Origin: Blautia coccoides
GTDB taxonomy: Bacteria > Bacillota > Clostridia > Lachnospirales > Lachnospiraceae
NCBI RefSeq assembly: GCF_034355335.1
Contig: NZ_CP136422.1
Coordinates: forward strand, 5,926,501-5,990,500
Direction: 5' to 3'
Length of the DNA stretch: 64,000 bases
Every line of letters begins with the position of its first letter. The first letter of the stretch is position 1. A program made the position numbers and the translations under genes. Below, piece by piece: positions 37,436 through 44,905 of the stretch. The notes beneath the pieces are model-generated. The model was given only the letters and a program-made list of their open reading frames with translations, did no database searches and was not told where the DNA came from.

Positions 37436-37495
37436 GGTGATAGGAATCGAACCGGAGACGTGCACTTAGGAGGCGGGCGGTCTGTCCGGTTATCG
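37436..37495 (-). other. tRNA-like sequence in the glnA leader
   Basis: On the minus strand the leader contains CCTCCTAAG followed 21 nt later by GGTTCGATTCCTATCACC, resembling the anticodon loop and T-arm of tRNA-Arg(CCU). The T-stem pairs over only two base pairs and no 5' acceptor half is present, so it is not a working tRNA. It may be a tRNA fossil, or a structured leader part: CCGGA pairs with TCCGG around it. Confidence 0.3.
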
Positions 37496-37519
37496 TTTTT
37501 GTAATTTTTTGTACGAAAA

Positions 37520-37569
37520 AAGGGCGAGCTTATCCAGAGTACCCTCCGAATAAGAACGCCCTTGTTCTT
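37520..37569 (-). promoter_or_regulatory. Terminator/antiterminator leader of glnA
   Basis: On the minus strand AAGGGCG (37563-37557) pairs with CGCCCTT (37526-37520), and TTTTTT follows: an intrinsic terminator before glnA. The 5' arm also lies in the loop of another hairpin, AAGAAC-AAGGGC-GTTCTT (37569-37552). Its hexaloop has A at position 1 and G at position 4, the ANTAR recognition pattern. The two folds exclude each other, so ANTAR binding would free glnA transcription. Confidence 0.65.
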
Positions 37570-37584
37570 TTATTTATGGTTGGT

Positions 37585-37613
37585 ATTATAGCAAGGGATG
37601 CTGCGGTTGTCAA
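37585..37613 (-). promoter_or_regulatory. Sigma-A promoter of glnA
   Basis: Minus strand TTGACA (37613-37608), 17 bp, TATAAT (37590-37585): both hexamers are perfect. The predicted start lies only about 10 nt before the antiterminator hairpin. Confidence 0.8.
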
Positions 37614-37669
37614 TATAAGGATTTTAAAAACATTGTATTTTAGGTAACAGTTCAGCCTTCCACTGTCCC

Positions 37670-37741
37670 GCGAGGTGTTGCCTTGCATTTGCAAGGCAAT
37701 CCCGAGGCAGCCACGCGCCAGACTGCGGTTTGTGCAGTCTG
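37670..37741. repeat. Palindromic intergenic element, copy A
   Basis: GCGAGG (37670) is followed by the perfect hairpin TTGCCTTGCA-TT-TGCAAGGCAA (37678-37699), then GCAATCCCGAGGC (37696-37708), and a second hairpin CAGACTGC-GGTTTGT-GCAGTCTG (37719-37741). The flanking words recur around another hairpin at 59036-59100. It abuts the left end of the insertion sequence. Confidence 0.5.
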
Positions 37742-37782
37742 TGGGGCTGTCGGTTAATACTGATTTTTAAAGCCCCTACACC

Positions 37783-37850
37783 AAAACAAGCATATCCCGC
37801 AGATTTCCTTGCTTTTCAGCAAAGGACGTTCTGCGGGATATGCTTGTTTT
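37783..37850. terminator. Long hairpin downstream of the transposase gene
   Basis: Arms 37783-37803 and 37830-37850 are perfectly complementary over 21 bp, with a smaller inner stem. T-runs are present at the plus exit (TTTTTCTTT) and a TTTT at the minus exit. It probably terminates the transposase transcript and insulates the IS from outside transcription. Confidence 0.7.
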
Positions 37851-37916
37851 TCTTTACTTCTCCTATTTTAGGGCGCAAAATCCCCTTTTTACATATTTGC
37901 AGCTCCGCTCTGGCAG

Positions 37917-39671
37917 CTAAGCTGTCTTTTGATCAGATTTTCCTGCGTATTTCTCGATCTCATGGTAAAGAAACCGATGATATTTATTTATATTCCGGCC
38001 AATTGCATACAGCATGAATTCTTTATACACTTTTTCTGAATTGCGGTAATTGAACCGACGGAAGTTTTCGTTTTCCTTGATGTCCCCGAAGTGCCCTTCG
38101 GTCTGGATGGAACGGATCTGGCGCTTCAGGATCCCCTTCTCACTCTGGATGTTGGCATTGGATGCTTCTTTCAGTTCCTCCCACTGCTCATTGATCTTCA
38201 TGACTTTATTTCGGTCACTGTTTTTTTCCGCATTGTACTTATACAGACAACGGGATTTATGTTCACAGCCGCTGCAATCTGCACATCCATAGACTTCCCA
38301 TGTCTGGCTATACCCGTCCTGCTCCTTACTTTCTGTCCGGATATGACGAAGCTCTCTTCCGTCATGACAGATATAGTAGCGCTCATCTTCAAAGATATGG
38401 GTTGTCATGTTGTAATATTTGCTGATATCTTCTTTATAGGCACGGGTTTTCCGTTTTTCGTGATCCTGGAGTTTGATATAACTGGCAATCCCATTGTGTT
38501 TCAGATACAAGAGGTTTTTCTCGCTGCAGTATCCGCTGTCTGCTGTCACTTCATCCAATACTTTACCAAAGGCTTTCTGATGCTTCTCCAAAACCGGGAT
38601 CAGGGTGTTATAATCTGTACGGTCATTGCTCACGTATCCGTGAACGATGAAATAGTTCTCCACCGCGATCTGAACGTTGTAAGCTGGTTTTAACTGACCG
38701 TTGAGCATGTGGTCTTCCTTCATCCGCATAAACGTTGCTTCCAGATCCGTTTTGGAATAACTGTTGCGGTCTTTCCCCATGATTTCAAAGCATTCTTTAT
38801 ATCCCATCAGGCGGTTTCCGCATTCCTCCAGTTCCTCATACAGTTTTTGAAGCTCGGACTTCGTTTTTCCCTTACTGTGGACGAATGATATCCCCTCACC
38901 TTCTGTGATCTGCATCAGATTCTTCTGAAGCTTCAAAATCTCAAGAGGGGAGCAGTTATCTATTTCGATGATTGTATTGTTTGAGAGCTTCTTATGCTTT
39001 GTCAGTTTTCGTTTCCGGTTTTCATCAATCACACGCCTGACTTTTTCCATGCCTTCGATGATGAACATCTTTGCATCCCCAAGGTCGTATTTCGCTGCAT
39101 ACCCATTTTCATGCAGAAGTGTATTGTACTTTTCATAAAGTGCATCTATCTTATCCAAAAGACCTGCAAGATGGTAATTGATGCTCCCTCTCCAGACAAA
39201 AGTATAGCGGTTTGCATTGGCTTCCAGCTTCGTACCATCAATAAAGAGTTCTTTGAGCGTGATCAGGCCCTCTTTTTTCAATTGGCGCATGAATTGGTAA
39301 TTCAGCTCATCCAGAAGATCACCCGTCAGTTTTTTATTCTTGAATTCATAGAAAGCATCCCGCTTCGGTTTCTGCCCTTTGGTCAGCCAGATAAAAGCAA
39401 GGTCCCTTTCGCATGATTCAACAATACGGTCAACAGAACGCACTCCGCGCATGTTTGCGTAGGTAACGACAGCATACATCATGATTGGATTGTACCCGGT
39501 TCTTCCCTTATCTGAACAACAGGCAAGCAGGCCTGAAAAATCTAATTCCTCCATCACTTTTTTTAGGGTATAGACTGGATCGTCATCGGGTAAATGCAAT
39601 TCGAAGAAACTGAAGTTAATTTTCTGTTGCCCTAAATCAAAAAATTCGTTATAATAATCTTGTTTAAGCAT
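37917..39671 (-). CDS. IS1182 family transposase
   Basis: About 584 residues from MLKQDYYNEFF. An N-terminal DUF772-like domain (FSFFELHLPDDDPVYTLKKV, GRTGYNPIMMYAVVTYANMRGVRSVDRI) is followed by the catalytic part: ELFIDGTKLEANANRYTFVW (first Asp), EVTADSGYCSEKNLLYL (second Asp), the Cys-rich CADCSGCEHKSRC insert, and a C-terminal ERF-like EGHFGDIKENENFRRFNYR (Glu). All three acidic residues appear kept, so it may be active. The upstream start at 39776 is TTG within a hairpin, so I take 39671, which has TATAAT just upstream but no clear SD. Confidence 0.9.
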   Translation of the reverse strand: MLKQDYYNEFFDLGQQKINFSFFELHLPDDDPVYTLKKVMEELDFSGLLACCSDKGRTGYNPIMMYAVVTYANMRGVRSVDRIVESCERDLAFIWLTKGQKPKRDAFYEFKNKKLTGDLLDELNYQFMRQLKKEGLITLKELFIDGTKLEANANRYTFVWRGSINYHLAGLLDKIDALYEKYNTLLHENGYAAKYDLGDAKMFIIEGMEKVRRVIDENRKRKLTKHKKLSNNTIIEIDNCSPLEILKLQKNLMQITEGEGISFVHSKGKTKSELQKLYEELEECGNRLMGYKECFEIMGKDRNSYSKTDLEATFMRMKEDHMLNGQLKPAYNVQIAVENYFIVHGYVSNDRTDYNTLIPVLEKHQKAFGKVLDEVTADSGYCSEKNLLYLKHNGIASYIKLQDHEKRKTRAYKEDISKYYNMTTHIFEDERYYICHDGRELRHIRTESKEQDGYSQTWEVYGCADCSGCEHKSRCLYKYNAEKNSDRNKVMKINEQWEELKEASNANIQSEKGILKRQIRSIQTEGHFGDIKENENFRRFNYRNSEKVYKEFMLYAIGRNINKYHRFLYHEIEKYAGKSDQKTA

Positions 39672-39748
39672 AGTTCTATTATAACATGGAACGGAGGAAA
39701 AGATGGTTGTCGTTAGCCATCTTTTTTTCTGTTTTAGGATATAGTTCA

Positions 39749-39786
39749 AGGGGAGGATGTGACCGATGATGGTCAAATCCTCCCCT
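39749..39786. terminator. Hairpin near the right end of the IS
   Basis: AGGGGAGGAT and ATCCTCCCCT (39749-39758, 39777-39786) with inner GACC/GGTC give a stem of about 15 bp. It follows the recQ stop on the minus strand and may stop read-through into the transposase gene. T-runs are weak on both sides. Confidence 0.5.
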
Positions 39787-39798
39787 GTTTTAGGCTAT

Positions 39799-41661
39799 CT
39801 ATTTCCCGACAGCCCCATTTTCCCTGATACACGACACAAATCGTTCGCCGTACTTCTCATATTTAAACTCCCCGACCCCGGTAACAGACAACATTTCACT
39901 CTTAGTATTTGGTTTCAAAATACACATATGAGTCAATGTCTTATCAGAGAAAACTATATAAGGCGGCACCTTCTCCTCTCTGGCGATCTCCAGGCGAAGC
40001 CCTCTCAGTATCTCAAAAAGCTGCTCTTCTGCCTCTGTAAACTCTGCACCGGCCAGATGGGCAGCGGCGCCTTTTCGGTTCTTTTTCTCTTTCTTTTCCC
40101 TGGGCTCACGTTCCTGTTCCTTTGCCATTTTCATAGTGATCTGTGTCTCATCATCCAGCACTTCCTCTGACTTTTCCGTGAGCTTCACAATGGCATATTC
40201 ATCGTTGGTTACCTTAAGGTACTCGTTTAATAACAGATAGTTTATAACCTGCCTCAGCTTATAGGCAGGGACTTTTGCAAGCACCCCATAGCTGGGATTC
40301 TCATTCATTCTGTAATTTCTTATTTTGGCCGTATTCGCCCCATGTACCGTATCAATGATCACTGCGGCCCCATATCGCTGCCTGCTGCTCTTCACGCATC
40401 CGATGAGTGCTTTTGCCGTCTCAGTCACATCCACCGTCTCAAACTGACTCAGGCAGTTGGAACAGTTTCCGCAGTAATTCTCTCCATATTCGCCAAAATA
40501 CCGCAGGATATAATCACGAAGGCATTCATTGGTAAAGCAGTAATAGGTCATTTTCCGAAGCCTTTCCCTGTCCCGTTCTGTCACCATCTCACGGGTCACC
40601 GGGTCTAGTTCCTGATTCTCCTGGCTGTTGTCGATAAACAACTGGTTCGTCACAACATCCTGTCCCCCATAGAGCAGGATACACTCCGCAGGCTCTCCGT
40701 CACGCCCGGCACGCCCGGCCTCCTGATAATAGCTCTCCATGTTCTTAGGCATGTTATAATGCACCACAAACCGCACATTGGACTTGTCGATCCCCATACC
40801 GAAGGCATTGGTTGCCACAATGATCTGATATTTATCATATATAAAATCATCCTGGTTTCTTTTTCTCTCCGCGTCCCCCAGTCCCGCATGATACCGGGTC
40901 ACGGAAAATCCGTCACCGCGGAGCTTTTCACAGACCTCCTCCACTCCCTTTCTGGTCAGACAGTACACAATTCCGCAGTCATCAGGATGCATCTCCAGAT
41001 AATTCTTCAGCACTGCATATTTATTCTTTGGAGACTGTACCCCAAAGTACAAATTTGGCCTGTCAAATCCCGTTGTCAAAACCTCCGGATCTTCCAGCAG
41101 GAGGATGTCCATAATATCATCCCTTACCTCCTTGGTAGCCGTGGCGGTAAACGCACTTACCACCGGTCTTCTCGGCAGTTTTTTGATGAATTCCACTATT
41201 TTTAAATAGCTGGGTCTGAAATCCTGTCCCCACTGGGAAACACAATGTGCCTCATCCACCGCCACCATAGCAATCTTTGCGTGAAGGGCAAAATCCAAAA
41301 ATTCCTCGGTCACCAGCCGCTCCGGTGCCACATAGATTATGGGATATCTGCCCTGCCTTGCCAGATCAAGCGCTTTATAATACTGGTTCACTGTCAGTGA
41401 ACTGTTTAAAAACGCGGCATGAACTCCCGCCTGGTTCAGGGAGCCAACCTGATCCTTCATCAGTGAGATAAGAGGTGATATTACCAGAGTAATGCCATCC
41501 ATGAGCAGGGCAGGCACCTGATAACATAGAGATTTTCCGGCACCTGTGGGCATTATCCCCAGAACATCCCTCCCCGACAGAATACTGTCAATGAGCAGCT
41601 CCTGACCCTCGCGAAACGTATCATAACCAAAATATTTTTTAAGTATCTCATATTTATCCAT
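39799..41661 (-). CDS. recQ: RecQ family ATP-dependent DNA helicase, 3' end altered by IS
   Basis: 620 residues from MDKYEILKKYFGYD. Walker A is MPTGAGKSLCYQVPAL, the DExH box is AVDEAHCVSQWGQDFR, and helicase motif VI is GRAGRDGEPAEC. The RQC zinc cysteines (YYCFTNECLRDYILRYFGEYGENYCGNCSNC) and a C-terminal HRDC domain (LFEILRGLRLEIAREE to YGERFVSCIREN) are complete. The last residues GAVGK and the TAG stop are encoded by the IS1182 right inverted repeat, so the native tail has been lost; activity is probably retained. ATG 41661 follows GGAGG by 7 nt; the open frame upstream to 41943 is low-complexity and not included. Confidence 0.93.
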   Translation of the reverse strand: MDKYEILKKYFGYDTFREGQELLIDSILSGRDVLGIMPTGAGKSLCYQVPALLMDGITLVISPLISLMKDQVGSLNQAGVHAAFLNSSLTVNQYYKALDLARQGRYPIIYVAPERLVTEEFLDFALHAKIAMVAVDEAHCVSQWGQDFRPSYLKIVEFIKKLPRRPVVSAFTATATKEVRDDIMDILLLEDPEVLTTGFDRPNLYFGVQSPKNKYAVLKNYLEMHPDDCGIVYCLTRKGVEEVCEKLRGDGFSVTRYHAGLGDAERKRNQDDFIYDKYQIIVATNAFGMGIDKSNVRFVVHYNMPKNMESYYQEAGRAGRDGEPAECILLYGGQDVVTNQLFIDNSQENQELDPVTREMVTERDRERLRKMTYYCFTNECLRDYILRYFGEYGENYCGNCSNCLSQFETVDVTETAKALIGCVKSSRQRYGAAVIIDTVHGANTAKIRNYRMNENPSYGVLAKVPAYKLRQVINYLLLNEYLKVTNDEYAIVKLTEKSEEVLDDETQITMKMAKEQEREPREKKEKKNRKGAAAHLAGAEFTEAEEQLFEILRGLRLEIAREEKVPPYIVFSDKTLTHMCILKPNTKSEMLSVTGVGEFKYEKYGERFVSCIRENGAVGK

Positions 41662-41758
41662 ACTGTATCCTCCAATCATCTGACATAAATATATAATTTC
41701 AAACAGAAATACTCCCGGCAGCTTCCCCACGCAGTCCATATCATCTGCCGGGCAGAAC

Positions 41759-41842
41759 CACCTGCAGAAATGCCTGCAGAAATGCCTGCAGAAATACCTA
41801 CAGAAATAAAGACAGAAATTACAGATAGAAATGTCCGCAGGA
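41759..41842. repeat. Degenerate 12-bp tandem repeat upstream of recQ
   Basis: Units of the type CCTGCAGAAATG recur about seven times, the first three nearly identical and later ones drifting (CCTACAGAAATA, ACAGATAGAAATG). In the minus strand it reads as repeated FCRH/FCRY codons in the frame of recQ but upstream of its start. It lies between the divergent recQ and URO-D family genes. Confidence 0.7.
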
Positions 41843-41878
41843 ATATAGGCAAAATACGGGCAAAAACATGTAATTCCA

Positions 41879-41906
41879 TTTACTTTTCCCCACAATTTAT
41901 TATAAT
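41879..41906 (+). promoter_or_regulatory. Possible promoter of the URO-D family gene
   Basis: TTTACT (41879-41884), 16 bp, TATAAT (41901-41906), about 100 bp before the start codon at 42006. Short spacer and weak -35, so a moderate call. Confidence 0.35.
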
Positions 41907-42005
41907 AAAGATGTAAACTTTGCACGGAACTATTTATACACATTCTACTGCCAAATGGATCAGGTTTTCCACAAAAAGCAGAAAAAATGTGGGAAAGGAG
42001 TCATT

Positions 42006-43271
42006 ATGACTGATCAGCCAACCACATTATCACCAAGTCCCCAGGAACTTTTCCTGGAACGTATCCAAAGGGTGGATGATGCCATTGCCCTGAAGGAAGG
42101 TGACAGAGTTCCATTTGCCCCCTTCAACAGCGCGCTTCCATACTTTCTCTATGGTGCATCCTTCCGTGACAGCATGTACGACTACGAAACAGCATCTCAG
42201 GCAATTCTCAGCTTCTACCAGGATTTCCAGCCCGACGCAGATATCCACCTGGCCTTTACCAGCGGCAGAGCCAATGAACTGGCCGGCTCCACCATGATCG
42301 ACTGGCCCGGACGGCCGGGAACAAGAGTCCCGGACTTTTCCACCCATCAGGTTATTGAACATGAATATATGTCCCAGGAGGAATATCCGGAGTTCATCAA
42401 TGACTTTATGGGATTTACCCTGCGCAAATACCTGCCCCGGGCATTTCCTAATCTGAAAGGACTTTCCGGTATCCGTTTTGTTCCCTCCATTGTACTGAGC
42501 ACCACACCCCTGGCTTCCCTCTATTCCCCGGAAGTACAGGAGGCATTTTCCGTATTAGCCAAGATCGGGGAGGAGGACGCCAAAGCTGCGGCGGCCAGCA
42601 ATGCCCTCTCTGCCCGGATCGCAGCTATGGGAATTCCGCCTATGATGACAGGAATCGGCGAAGCACCCTTTGATATTATCGGGGATTATTACAGAGGTAC
42701 CTTAGGAGCACTCACAGACCAGCTTGAATGTCCTGACATGATAGAAAAGGTCTGTGATATGCTGGCTGATATGCAGATTGCCTCCTATGAATACTTTAAG
42801 ACAGCCCCGCTCCCTGTAAAACGTGTCTTCTTCCCCCTCCACAAGGGGATGGACGGTTTCATGAGTCCCGCACAGTATGAAAAGCTTTACTGGAAACCAC
42901 TCAAAAAAATCATGCTTGCACTGATAGATATGGGTGTCACGCCATTTATCTACACAGAAGGAAAATATAACAGCCGCCTGGAACAGCTTGCGGACGTTCC
43001 GGCCGGAAAAGTCATATATCATTTTGAGAGTGTGGATATGGCACAGGCCAAAAAAGTCCTGGGAAATACGGCATGTATCTCAGGCAATCTTCCCATTTAT
43101 CTGCTGGAGCACGGAACAAAACAGCAGGTGATCGATGCCTGCAAGTCACTCATCGATACCTGTGCCCCGGGCGGAGGCTATATTTTTGATACGAATGGAA
43201 GTATTGACAATGCGAAACGCGAAAATATAGAAGCGATGTATGACACCGTGCTTACCTACGGCAAGAAATAA
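42006..43271 (+). CDS. Uroporphyrinogen decarboxylase (URO-D) family protein
   Basis: 421 residues from MTDQPTTLSPSPQ, with AAAGGAG before ATG 42006 (an upstream ATG at 41955 lacks a site). The TIM-barrel URO-D fold is suggested by DRVPFAPFNSALPYFLYG, PSIVLSTTPLASLYSPE and FIYTEGKYNSRLEQLADVP-AGKVIYHFESVDMAQAKKVLGN, CISGNLPIYLL. In MtaA/CmuA methyltransferases the corresponding region carries His and Cys zinc ligands; here it is TEGKYNS, so a zinc-dependent methyltransferase role is unlikely. No haem genes are near. The function is unknown. Confidence 0.75.
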   Translation: MTDQPTTLSPSPQELFLERIQRVDDAIALKEGDRVPFAPFNSALPYFLYGASFRDSMYDYETASQAILSFYQDFQPDADIHLAFTSGRANELAGSTMIDWPGRPGTRVPDFSTHQVIEHEYMSQEEYPEFINDFMGFTLRKYLPRAFPNLKGLSGIRFVPSIVLSTTPLASLYSPEVQEAFSVLAKIGEEDAKAAAASNALSARIAAMGIPPMMTGIGEAPFDIIGDYYRGTLGALTDQLECPDMIEKVCDMLADMQIASYEYFKTAPLPVKRVFFPLHKGMDGFMSPAQYEKLYWKPLKKIMLALIDMGVTPFIYTEGKYNSRLEQLADVPAGKVIYHFESVDMAQAKKVLGNTACISGNLPIYLLEHGTKQQVIDACKSLIDTCAPGGGYIFDTNGSIDNAKRENIEAMYDTVLTYGKK

Positions 43272-43324
43272 AACATTCTTTCAGAGATTTTTATCATAAC
43301 ATAAGAACGGCTGAGTTACAACTA

Positions 43325-43369
43325 AAAAATATGCCGCACCGGTCCTCTTTTTTGGACCCGGTGCGGCAT
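43325..43369 (-). terminator. Terminator of the pyrG-gltB-gltD unit
   Basis: ATGCCGCACCGG (43331-43342) and CCGGTGCGGCAT (43358-43369) pair perfectly over 12 bp, extended by TCC/GGA. On the minus strand ATTTTTTAG follows the stem. The converging URO-D family gene ends about 60 bp away. Confidence 0.85.
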
Positions 43370-43417
43370 TCCCGTTGTATTCCTTATCTGCTTTAAGCAG
43401 GCTTTACAAATATTTTC

Positions 43418-44902
43418 CTACAGGTTGGAATATCCCATCAGAGAAGCATCCACAGCCTCTGCCGCCTTCCGCCCTTCCCGGATAGCCCACACCACCAGGG
43501 ACTGCCCCCTGTGCATATCCCCGGCGGCAAAAATACCCGGAATGCTGGTCTCATACTCCTCCGGCTTTGTGGCAACATTGGACCTCTCATTCACAGAGAC
43601 TTTAAAGGCATCCGTCACATACTTCTGACTGCCCAGAAATCCTGCCGCGATCAACACAAGCTGTGCGTCTATCACCTCTTCTGTCCCCTTTACAGGTACC
43701 ATGTTCATACGGCCCGTCTTTTCATCTCTTTTACTCTCCAGCCTTATGATCTTAGCCTTCTGCACATCTCCCTTATCATCCTTTATGAACTCCGTCACTG
43801 TCGTCTGATAGATTCTGGGGTCGTGCCCAAATACCGCAATGGCTTCCTCCTGCCCGTAATCCGTCTTGCAGACACGGGGCCACTGGGGCCAGGGATTACT
43901 GTCTGCTCTTGTATCCGGCGCTTTTGGCATCATCTCAAGCTGTGTCACGGATTTTGCCCCCAGGCGGACAGCAGTTCCCACACAGTCATTTCCCGTGTCC
44001 CCGCCGCCGATGACCAGCACGTGTTTTCCCCTGGCAGATGCAAACTTGTTGTCCTTAAGATCAGAGTCCAGCAGACTCTTTGTCACAGCGGAAAGAAAAT
44101 CCACGGCGAAATAAATATTGCCCGCGTCTCTCCCCGGAACTTTAATATCTCTGGGGTTAGAGGCACCGCAGCAGAGCACGATCCTGTCAAATTCTTTCTG
44201 CAGTTTGGATGCCTTTACATCCCTCCCCACATCCACGCCTGTTTTGAATACAACTCCTTCCTCTTCCATAAGCTGTACTCTTCTGTCTATCACGGATTTA
44301 TCCAGTTTCATGTTGGGGATGCCGTAGCGCAGCAGCCCTCCGATCCTGTCATGTCTCTCAAACACAGTTACCTGGTGTCCTCTCCGGTTCAACTGCTGGG
44401 CCGCGGCCAGGCCGGAAGGACCGCTTCCGATCACAGCCACCTTCTTTCCTGTCCTTACTTTTGGAACCTGCGGTTTTACCCAGCCCATCTCAAAGGCAGT
44501 CTCAATAATAGCATGCTCATTTTCTTTTGTCCCCACAGGCTCTCCATTCAGGTTGCAGGTACACGCGGCCTCACATAAGGCGGGACAAACCCTGGAAGTG
44601 AATTCCGGGAAACTGTGGGTTTTGGAAAGACGGAAATAGGCCTGCTCCCAGTTTCCTGTATATACCAGGTCATTTGTCTCCGGCACCAGATTGCGCAGCG
44701 GGCACCCCGAAGCCATGCCGCCCAGCATAGCTCCTGACTGGCAGAAGGGTACGCCGCATTCCATGCAGCGGGCTCCCTGTTTCTGCTGTTCTTCCCTGGA
44801 CAGATACTTCTTAAATTCTCTGAAATGTTTGATCCTCTCTTTCGGCTCTTCCATCCGGGCACTTTGTCTGTTGTATTCTAAAAATCCTGTTGGCTTTCCC
44901 AT
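43418..44902 (-). CDS. gltD: Glutamate synthase small subunit
   Basis: 494 residues. The N-terminal Fe-S part has GARCMECGVPFCQSG, GCPLRNLVPE and CPALCEAACTCN. The FAD site is KVAVIGSGPSGLAAAQQLNRRGH and the NADPH site KHVLVIGGGDTGNDCVGTAVRLGA; ends with GIFAAGDMHRGQSLVVWAIREGRKAAEAVD. It takes electrons from NAD(P)H to the large subunit. It begins 3 nt after the gltB stop. Confidence 0.96.
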   Translation of the reverse strand: MGKPTGFLEYNRQSARMEEPKERIKHFREFKKYLSREEQQKQGARCMECGVPFCQSGAMLGGMASGCPLRNLVPETNDLVYTGNWEQAYFRLSKTHSFPEFTSRVCPALCEAACTCNLNGEPVGTKENEHAIIETAFEMGWVKPQVPKVRTGKKVAVIGSGPSGLAAAQQLNRRGHQVTVFERHDRIGGLLRYGIPNMKLDKSVIDRRVQLMEEEGVVFKTGVDVGRDVKASKLQKEFDRIVLCCGASNPRDIKVPGRDAGNIYFAVDFLSAVTKSLLDSDLKDNKFASARGKHVLVIGGGDTGNDCVGTAVRLGAKSVTQLEMMPKAPDTRADSNPWPQWPRVCKTDYGQEEAIAVFGHDPRIYQTTVTEFIKDDKGDVQKAKIIRLESKRDEKTGRMNMVPVKGTEEVIDAQLVLIAAGFLGSQKYVTDAFKVSVNERSNVATKPEEYETSIPGIFAAGDMHRGQSLVVWAIREGRKAAEAVDASLMGYSNL

Positions 44903-44905
44903 CTC

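Larger units (their letters stand above)
37743..39816 (-). mobile_element. IS1182-type insertion sequence
   Basis: The terminal inverted repeats are GGGGCTGTCGG at 37743-37753 and its complement CCGACAGCCCC at 39806-39816; 15 of the outer 17 positions match. The element is about 2.07 kb, encodes one IS1182-type DDE transposase on the minus strand, and carries strong hairpins near each end (37783-37850 and 39749-39786). No target duplication is seen in the flanks. The right end lies within recQ, whose last codons and stop come from the inverted repeat. Confidence 0.8.

Noticed and set aside
41662..41943. 94-residue N-terminal extension of RecQ
   Set aside because: It is Cys-rich low-complexity sequence from a tandem repeat; the ATG at 41661 has a strong SD and begins the helicase family sequence.
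42006..43271. Haem biosynthesis hemE or corrinoid methyltransferase MtaA
   Set aside because: The zinc-ligand region typical of MtaA/CmuA is replaced by TEGKYNS and there are no haem or corrinoid genes nearby, so only the family is named.
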